In this document: one piece after another, positions 27,449 through 33,416 of the stretch | Position numbering within the stretch: position 1 is the stretch's first letter | Layout of the letters: each line of letters starts with the position of its first letter | From: Candidatus Solibacter sp. | GTDB lineage: Bacteria; Acidobacteriota; Terriglobia; Bryobacterales; Bryobacteraceae | Reading direction: 5' to 3' | Length of the DNA stretch: 33,416 nt | Assembly (NCBI GenBank): GCA_025358475.1 | Contig: JANYJN010000618.1 | Coordinates: forward strand, 1-33,416 | Notes under the pieces: generated by a model | Databases searched by the model: none | What the model was told of the DNA's origin: nothing | What the model saw: the letters and a program-made list of their open reading frames with translations, nothing else | Program-made: the position numbers and the translations under genes

Positions 27449-28449
27449 AACAGTCCCTCGGTCTCCGCATGGCCCAGCATCAGGTTCATGTTCTGTATGG
27501 CCTGTCCGGCGGCGCCTTTGACCAGGTTATCGATGGCGCTGACCACGACGGCGCGTTTGGTCCGCGCGTCGAAGGTGACGCCGAGATCGCAGAAATTGGT
27601 GCGCGCAACGCCGCGCAGGTCGGGCATGTGCGGAGGGTTGAAGAGGCGCACGAAAGGTTCGGCGGCGTACTGGTGTTCGTAGATGGCCAGCAGGTCTTCC
27701 ACGCCCGCGATGGAAGGGGCGCGGAAGTAGATGGTCTCCAGGATGCCGCGATGGAGCGGCAGAAGTTGGGCGGTGAAGCTGAATTCGTGCTCTTCCAGGC
27801 CGGAGATCCGGAGCACTTCCGGCACGTGGCGATGGTACAGGATGGAGTACGCCGAAAAGTTTTCGGTGACCTCGCAGAAGCTGGTTTTGCGGCTAGGCTT
27901 GCGTCCCGCGCCGCTGACGCCGGATTTGGCGTCGCAGACGATGCCACTGGCGCGATCGATCACGCCGGCTTGTACCAGGGGGCGGAGCGCCAAATTGGCG
28001 GCGGTGGGGTAACATCCCGGGTTGGAGACCAGGCGCGCGGCAGGGATGAGGTGGCGGCAAAACTCGGGTAGCCCATAGACCGCTTCGGCCAGCAGTTCCG
28101 GCTGGGTGTGGGGCTCCTTATACCAGGCCGCGTAGCTGGATGGCGTCCCCAGGCGGAAGGCTCCGCTGAGATCCACCACGCGGGCGCCGGCGGCCAGCAT
28201 GGCGGGCGCCAGTTCCATGGAGACTTCCGGGGGGGTGGCCAGGAATACGATAGCAAGTCCTTCGTGGCGTACTGCTTCGCCGGTGCAGGCGATGCGGGCC
28301 GACGGTGGGGCGCGGCGAATCGCCGGAGTGCCACCGGGGTCTTCCCGGTGATCCATGAGGACTGGGTCCACGTGGGCGTGGTGATCGAGGAGGCGGAGCA
28401 GCTCCGCGCCGCTGTAGCCTCGATACCCTACAATTCCGACCCGTGTCAT
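27445..28449 (-). CDS. argC: N-acetyl-gamma-glutamyl-phosphate reductase
   Basis: RVGIVGYRGYSGAELLRLL; VSNPGCYPTAANLALRPLV; DAKSGVSGAGRKP; overlaps argB by 4 nt. Confidence 0.97.
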   Translation of the reverse strand: MTRVGIVGYRGYSGAELLRLLDHHAHVDPVLMDHREDPGGTPAIRRAPPSARIACTGEAVRHEGLAIVFLATPPEVSMELAPAMLAAGARVVDLSGAFRLGTPSSYAAWYKEPHTQPELLAEAVYGLPEFCRHLIPAARLVSNPGCYPTAANLALRPLVQAGVIDRASGIVCDAKSGVSGAGRKPSRKTSFCEVTENFSAYSILYHRHVPEVLRISGLEEHEFSFTAQLLPLHRGILETIYFRAPSIAGVEDLLAIYEHQYAAEPFVRLFNPPHMPDLRGVARTNFCDLGVTFDARTKRAVVVSAIDNLVKGAAGQAIQNMNLMLGHAETEGLL

Positions 28450-28732
28450 GTATAAATATACGCTTTAATGAATAATACCACAGTCTTGTCGGGCGAACAT
28501 CGCGCCGCGGTGGGAGGCAACCCGCCCAAGTTCTTGTTACCCCATTTTACCGGGAAGCGAGGAAACTCGGTCTTTCTTACCGGACCAGACGCGCATTTAT
28601 TCCAGAGCGCAGGCGGGAATTGTGACTTCGAATCTCGCAATCCATTGAAAACACGACTTTGGAGCACCGGGTGCTCGATTAAAAGCAAGCGGCACTCAAA
28701 TTAGTTTCCGAAATCCGAGGGAGGTTCCAAAA

Positions 28733-29077
28733 ATGAGAAGAAGTGCTAAATTGTTCGCGTTAATGGGCGTATTTTCCGTGTTGGCGTTAGCCGAAACCTG
28801 GCAAGGCAGGCTGGTCGACGCCAAATGCTACGAACAAAACAAGAGCGCCACCACCTGCGACCCTACCGGATCCACCAACATGTTTACGCTCCTCGTGGCC
28901 GAGAAGCCTTACGTGCTGGATGGGACCGGCAACACCAAAGCTGTCGAGGCGTTCAAAAACCGTGCTGACCGGGCGAGCGATCCTAGCCAGCCTCCGAGTA
29001 CCGAAGTGATGGCAAAAGTCACTGGGACCAAAGACGGCGATAACATCTTGAAAGTCGAAACGGTGGAGATTCGGTAG
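28733..29077 (+). CDS. Small secreted protein of unknown function
   Basis: 114 aa; signal peptide MRRSAKLFALMGVFSVLALAE; two cysteines (AKCY, TTCD); strong GGGAGG SD; followed by a perfect terminator-like hairpin. Confidence 0.75.
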   Translation: MRRSAKLFALMGVFSVLALAETWQGRLVDAKCYEQNKSATTCDPTGSTNMFTLLVAEKPYVLDGTGNTKAVEAFKNRADRASDPSQPPSTEVMAKVTGTKDGDNILKVETVEIR

Positions 29078-29085
29078 AAGCTGAG

Positions 29086-29120
29086 GAACCGTCCGGTGCC
29101 GCTACCGGACGGTTCGTTTT
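29086..29120 (+). terminator. Rho-independent terminator of the small secreted protein gene
   Basis: GAACCGTCCGGT-gccgct-ACCGGACGGTTC followed by GTTTT; perfect 12-bp stem. Confidence 0.85.
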
Positions 29121-29201
29121 CCATATCGATTTCCATATCGACCGGCTCCACCTGAAAAAAAGCATTCGCACTCGCCCTTAAAAGCTGGTATCATACAGTA
29201 C

Positions 29202-29696
29202 ATGTTGGTAAGTTGTCCAGCATGTATTTCCGGTTCCCTCACCCTGCTGGTATTGGTCATGGGTTGCGCGACACCTTCTCACGCCCAATTGGCCTCCAAG
29301 TCTAGCGAAACCCCCGCATCCGAGACCCGGCTTCTCGCCGAACGCTTTGCGGCGGAAAGGCTTTGGATGTGGCAGAAACGGCTAAACTTGCAAGGTTGGG
29401 ATCTCTCCGTAATCGTGTCGCGTGCCAACGAGTTAAAGCCAAAAACCGTGGGCAACATCCACTGGGACCGCGATAAGAAGACCGCCGTGATTCGGTTCCT
29501 CGACCCCTCGGACTACCATCTTCCGTTCGACCAAATGCTGCATGATATCGAATTCACCGTGGTTCACGAATTGATCCACCTCGAAATGGTGCCGGTGCTC
29601 TCCGATTTGCATCGTACGGAAGAGAACCGCAGGGAAGAGGAACACGCGGTCAATCACATGGCCGAGGCCCTCCTCAAACTCGACCGCGGCCAGTGA
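29202..29696 (+). CDS. Secreted small protein with HExxH zinc-metalloprotease-like motif
   Basis: 164 aa; N-terminal hydrophobic leader; FTVVHELIHLEMVPVL. Confidence 0.72.
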   Translation: MLVSCPACISGSLTLLVLVMGCATPSHAQLASKSSETPASETRLLAERFAAERLWMWQKRLNLQGWDLSVIVSRANELKPKTVGNIHWDRDKKTAVIRFLDPSDYHLPFDQMLHDIEFTVVHELIHLEMVPVLSDLHRTEENRREEEHAVNHMAEALLKLDRGQ

Positions 29697-29704
29697 AACC
29701 TCAC

Positions 29705-29738
29705 AATGCGCGCGGCTCGGATAGGAGCCGCGCGCATT
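29705..29738. terminator. Perfect hairpin between convergent genes, probable bidirectional terminator
   Basis: AATGCGCGCGGCTC-ggatag-GAGCCGCGCGCATT: perfect 14-bp stem, 6-nt loop, between CDS ends 29696 (+) and 29751 (-); no long T tract. Confidence 0.65.
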
Positions 29739-29750
29739 AATCAGCGGTCG

Positions 29751-31379
29751 CTATTGTGCTGTGCCCACTCCGATTGGGTCACCGGAAACCACCATCTCCA
29801 CTCGCCGGTTCTGTTGCCGGCCAGCCGCCGTGTCGTTAGTAGCCACCGGGCTGGCTTTACCAAGGCCGGTAGCGGTCAGATTGGTCATGGGCACGGCCTG
29901 CGACACCAGATAGTCGCGTACCGCGCCGGCGCGTTCGTTGGACAATTTCATGTTGTACTCTTCGGTTCCCACGCTGTCGGTGTGGCCTTCCAACTGTACC
30001 TTCAGGCCGGGGTAAGCCAACAGAATGCCGGCGACCTTGGCGAGCTTCTCGCGGGCCCCGGGCTTCAGAGTGTATTTATTGAAGTCGAACAGAACGTCGT
30101 TGATGTTCACGATGAGGCCGCGCGCGCTTTCACGCGTCTCCAGAATGGTGTTGAGCTGCTGGCGCAACCGTTCCCGAAGCTGGATCTTTTCCGCTTCCGC
30201 CTGCTGAGCTAACTTCCGTAAATTCTCGGCGTCGGCTTTGGAGGCTTCCTGTTGAGCTACAGCGGCTTCCCGGGCGGCGTCGGCCGCGGCCTTGTCGCGC
30301 GCTGCCTGAGCAGCGGCCAGTTGGGCTGCCATGTTTGCCTGGTCTGCCTGGGTTTTTGCCTGTTCCGCTTGCACCTTTGCCTGCTCCGCTTGGACCCGAG
30401 CCTGATCCGCCGCCCGGCGATCGGCTTCGGCCGCCAAACGCCTTTCCTGTTCGGCCTTAGCCTGCGCGTCAGCCAGTTTTGTCTGCCCCTGTGCGTCCGC
30501 TTCGCGCTGTGCGGCGGCGGAGCGTTCATTGGCCAGCTGTTCTTCCTGCATCTTGCGGTAGGTGATGATTCGGGCGTCCTCGGCCATCTGTGCGGCTTCG
30601 CGTGCGTTGGTCTCGGACTCCTTGCTATTCTTGCCCTTCTTGAGGAGGTAGTCCTCGGCATTCTTCAAGTCCACAACCGCTTTTTGGAACGTCTCGGCGG
30701 CATAGTGTTCCGCGCCGGCGAGTCGCGCGATCTCCACGGCGTTTTGGGCCTCGGCGAGTTGCAGCGGACCTTTCGGATTTACCTTGACGGGCTTATATAG
30801 ACCCCGGTTCATCACGTACTGGCCGCGTTTCAGCAACTCGTACTTGGCATCCACCTGCTCGATGGTGCCACTGGTTTCATTGGTCACAAAATTCTCCGCC
30901 ACCACAACGTCGCTGGGCTGCGTCACGGCAAAGTATGGCTCCGCGGTGACGATGAGGCCGAACGTCTGGAGATCGGTAGTCGAGAGGAGCTTGGCATGAT
31001 CGCCTTGGAGTACCACTTCCCCCAGGTTGGCGGGGCGGCCTTCCGGTGTGAGGCCCCACAATACATACGTCATGTACTCAGGCCCATACTGGCTGGCTGG
31101 CGTCATATGGTTGAATGTGGTTTCGATTTTTGTGGAGCCCATTTGACTCTGCACGCTGGCCTCACCCTTAGCCGCCGGCATCAGTTCAGTGCCGCGGAAC
31201 GCGATGTGGGTGGTGCCCGTTCGATGGTGATAGTTGATTGCCTTGGTGGTGCGCGAAACTACGGTGATGCGAAAGATCGGCATCGGCTGGCCGGGATTGG
31301 CCGCCGGGCCCTGGGTGGGATTCGGAATTTGCGCTACCAGCGCTCCGAACGCTAGAAATAGTAAAGCCGTGGCTTTCAT
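29751..31379 (-). CDS. OmpA family protein with long Ala/Gln-rich coiled coil
   Basis: Signal peptide MKATALLFLAFGALVAQ; heptad-like QAEQAKVQAEQAKTQADQAN; C-terminal OmpA domain FDFNKYTLKPGAREKL ... VQLEGHTDSVGTEEYNMKLSNERAGAVRDYL; ATG 31379 chosen over ORF-track 31571. Confidence 0.9.
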   Translation of the reverse strand: MKATALLFLAFGALVAQIPNPTQGPAANPGQPMPIFRITVVSRTTKAINYHHRTGTTHIAFRGTELMPAAKGEASVQSQMGSTKIETTFNHMTPASQYGPEYMTYVLWGLTPEGRPANLGEVVLQGDHAKLLSTTDLQTFGLIVTAEPYFAVTQPSDVVVAENFVTNETSGTIEQVDAKYELLKRGQYVMNRGLYKPVKVNPKGPLQLAEAQNAVEIARLAGAEHYAAETFQKAVVDLKNAEDYLLKKGKNSKESETNAREAAQMAEDARIITYRKMQEEQLANERSAAAQREADAQGQTKLADAQAKAEQERRLAAEADRRAADQARVQAEQAKVQAEQAKTQADQANMAAQLAAAQAARDKAAADAAREAAVAQQEASKADAENLRKLAQQAEAEKIQLRERLRQQLNTILETRESARGLIVNINDVLFDFNKYTLKPGAREKLAKVAGILLAYPGLKVQLEGHTDSVGTEEYNMKLSNERAGAVRDYLVSQAVPMTNLTATGLGKASPVATNDTAAGRQQNRRVEMVVSGDPIGVGTAQ

Positions 31380-31503
31380 GTAGGTTTCTCCAAACGGTAA
31401 TGAAGCACGCCGAGAACCTTCGTGCGAGACAGTACGGACTAGGCTCGCGAACTTAAGCCGGCAAGCAGCTAGTTCCCCGACCGCTAGATTCGTGTCTGCA
31501 AAC

Positions 31504-31555
31504 CCGCTCGCTAACGCTCCGGGCTCTGATGGGAGCCCCGAGCGTGAGTGAGCGG
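31504..31555. repeat. REP-like imperfect palindrome
   Basis: CCGCTCGCTAACGCTCCGGGCTC-tgatgg-GAGCCCCGAGCGTGAGTGAGCGG; 20 of 23 positions paired. Confidence 0.6.
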
Positions 31556-31591
31556 TGGCGCCCAACAACACAACTTCAGACGGTCGGAGTA

Positions 31592-32062
31592 CTAGTCTTC
31601 AGCCACGGATTTTTGGGCTAGTTCGCCGAAGAGGGGAAGGGAGTAGGCTTCGTCGTGGGCGGCCTTCACCATCATGAAGATTGACATGCCGACCAGGACC
31701 AACTGAACCACGGCGTGGAGATGAAACCCGGGGACGCGTTGCAGTAGGGGGCGCAGCACCTGATCGTCCAGGAGCCAGGCGACGAATAGGTACAAGCCCT
31801 GGAAACCGTGGAAGCGGACGAGGCGGTCGTGACGGAAGCGATCGCTGGCCAGCACGATGATGGAGGCAATCCAGCCGATGCCTGGGATGTAGCAGAGGAT
31901 CGAGGCGGTGCGGGGATTGACGGCGGCCAAGGCATCGCGCACGGCTGCAGCGGGGGGCGGAGCGCTGTCGCCGACTGGCTGTTTGGCGCCGCACCGCGAA
32001 CAATAGCGGGCCAACCCAACCTGTTTTCCGCATTGGCTGCAAAAAGGCATCTGCTCATACAT
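31592..32062 (-). CDS. Zinc-ribbon membrane protein
   Basis: N-terminal MPFCSQCGKQVGLARYCSRCGAKQ (two CxxC); hydrophobic segments ILCYIPGIGWIASIIVLA and HAVVQLVLVGMSIFMMV. Confidence 0.75.
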   Translation of the reverse strand: MYEQMPFCSQCGKQVGLARYCSRCGAKQPVGDSAPPPAAAVRDALAAVNPRTASILCYIPGIGWIASIIVLASDRFRHDRLVRFHGFQGLYLFVAWLLDDQVLRPLLQRVPGFHLHAVVQLVLVGMSIFMMVKAAHDEAYSLPLFGELAQKSVAED

Positions 32063-32146
32063 ACGCTATTACTTTTGATGGGGTTCCGGCAACTCCGTGC
32101 GCCGGGTAGGTTGCAGCCAGCACCCGCGGCGGGGCACAATCGACGT

Positions 32147-33151
32147 ATGCGAATGGTGTGTGCGGGCATTCTCCTGGTGGCGTCGGCGGCGATTCTGCCG
32201 GCGGCCAAGAATCTGGAAATCTACGCGATTGACGTGGAAGGCGGGCAGGCGACGCTGATCGTATCGCCTTCGGGCGAATCGATGGTGGTGGACACGGGGT
32301 GGGGTGGACACAATAAGCGCGATGCCGAGCGCATCGCCGCCGCGGCCAAAGCGGCGGGGGTGAAGACCATCGATTACCTGGTGATCACGCATTATCATAC
32401 GGACCACGTGGGCGGGATCGCGCAACTGGCCGAGATGATGCCGATCCGCAACTTCGTGGACCATGGCGCCAGCGTGGAAGACAGCAAGCAGGGGCAGGTG
32501 CTGTTCAACGAATACGCGGCATTCCGGGCCAAGGGGAATCACATTGAGGTGAAGCCGGGCGATACCATTCCGATCAAGGGAATCGAGGTCAAGGTGATCT
32601 CAGCGGGCGGCAAGGTGATCGACGCGCCGTTGCCCGGGGCGGGGCAGGCGGGCGCGGAGTGCGCCGGATTCCGGATGCACGACGCCGATCCGACGGAAAA
32701 CGCGCAATCGGTGGGAATGCTGATCACCTACGGCAGTTTCCGGATGATCGACATGGCCGACCTGACGTGGAACAAGGAAAAGGATCTGGTGTGTCCGGTG
32801 AACAAGATCGGCAAGGTGGATCTGTACCTTGTGTCGCACCACGGAATGGATATGAGCGGGTCGCCCGAGTGGGTGCATGCGCTCGGGCCGAAGGTGGCGC
32901 TAATGGACAACGGCGCGCGCAAGGGCGGATCCCTGGCGGCGTGGCAGACCATCCACGACACGCCGGGCACGCCGGACATATGGCAATTGCACTTCGCGGT
33001 GAGCGGCGGCAAGGAGCACAATTCGGCCGACCCTTTTATCGCCAATGTGGACGAGAACTGCGAAGGCAAGTGGATTCGCGTGGACGCCCAGAAGGACGGA
33101 GCGTTCAAGGTATACAACAGCCGGAATAAATACGAGAAGAGTTATCGGTAG
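32147..33151 (+). CDS. Secreted MBL-fold metallo-hydrolase (ComEC C-terminal-like)
   Basis: Signal peptide MRMVCAGILLVASAAILPAA; VITHYHTDHVGGIAQL; VVDTGWGG; LYLVSHHGMDMSG; ATG 32147 chosen over ORF-track 31808. Confidence 0.87.
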   Translation: MRMVCAGILLVASAAILPAAKNLEIYAIDVEGGQATLIVSPSGESMVVDTGWGGHNKRDAERIAAAAKAAGVKTIDYLVITHYHTDHVGGIAQLAEMMPIRNFVDHGASVEDSKQGQVLFNEYAAFRAKGNHIEVKPGDTIPIKGIEVKVISAGGKVIDAPLPGAGQAGAECAGFRMHDADPTENAQSVGMLITYGSFRMIDMADLTWNKEKDLVCPVNKIGKVDLYLVSHHGMDMSGSPEWVHALGPKVALMDNGARKGGSLAAWQTIHDTPGTPDIWQLHFAVSGGKEHNSADPFIANVDENCEGKWIRVDAQKDGAFKVYNSRNKYEKSYR

Positions 33152-33197
33152 AACAGTGGGACGGATGATCGCCTTTTGTCGTCAAAATGCTGGAGCG

Positions 33198-33237
33198 AGG
33201 CAGGACAGGCCGCCTGAGGCGGTAGCCTGTCCTGCCT
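33198..33237. repeat. REP-like nested palindrome / terminator after MBL hydrolase
   Basis: AGGCAGGACAGGC-CGCCTGAGGCGGTA-GCCTGTCCTGCCT; perfect 13-bp outer stem with inner CGCC-TGA-GGCG. Confidence 0.65.
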
Positions 33238-33273
33238 AATACCTAAGTGAGCGCCCCGCCGGGTGGGGCACGG

Positions 33274-33416
33274 CTACTGCCTGCCGTCACCCTGTTTTGG
33301 TTGGCCGGTTGGGGTGGTGAAGACGAAGGCCACCAGGACGAGCGCGCCGAGCGCGAACAGGGTGTCGCCTGGGACGCGCAGCCAGCGCAGATTCTGCATG
33401 AGAGGCGTTCCCAGGA
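33274..33416 (-). CDS. C-terminal fragment of a membrane protein truncated by window edge; possibly nitric-oxide reductase large subunit-like
   Basis: Minus-strand reading gives LGTPLMQNLRWLRVPGDTLFALGALVLVAFVFTTPTGQPKQGDGRQ*; the WLRVPGDTLFALGA segment resembles NorB/qNor C-termini from memory. Confidence 0.4.
   Translation of the reverse strand, partial: LGTPLMQNLRWLRVPGDTLFALGALVLVAFVFTTPTGQPKQGDGRQ

Noticed and set aside
30290-30430. Tandem DNA repeat in the OmpA gene
   Set aside because: The 21-bp periodicity reflects heptad coiled-coil codons (QAEQAKV); degenerate and expected for this protein type.
1-33416. CRISPR array, prophage, integron, toxin-antitoxin or defence island
   Set aside because: No regularly spaced repeats, integrase/transposase, phage structural genes or recognisable toxin-antitoxin pairs were seen; AddAB is ordinary recombination/repair machinery.

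Overview
GC-rich chromosomal window that looks acidobacterial (Solibacter/Bryobacter-like; inferred from gene content and style, not tested). It is mostly ordinary housekeeping and metabolic genes: an outer-membrane TPR protein, addB-addA, homoserine dehydrogenase, an S9 peptidase with an extra C-terminal module, lepA, enoyl-CoA hydratase, ribH-nusB-S41 protease, an SDR, two tandem TolC-family proteins, a HAD hydrolase, a MoeA-like protein, an argC-argB-short argA operon, small secreted proteins, an OmpA/coiled-coil protein, a zinc-ribbon protein and an MBL-fold hydrolase. At the right edge is a truncated minus-strand gene, possibly a nitric-oxide-reductase-like C-terminus. I see no CRISPR array, tRNA, rRNA, transposase or recognisable defence island. 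The strongest non-genic signals are: (i) a near-consensus sigma-54 promoter with a phased pair of GAAAACGGACA sites upstream of the TolC pair; (ii) a hairpin-dense intergenic region at about 2150-2345 that may be an ncRNA; (iii) a short GATGCACAAGGCGGAGCCTTA repeat family in alternating orientation between addA and hom, with further copies near and inside the TolC pair; (iv) several genes with a -10-like box 5-7 nt before the start codon and no Shine-Dalgarno, suggesting leaderless mRNAs; (v) a 36-bp in-frame minisatellite in addB. All functional interpretations are inferences from sequence alone.
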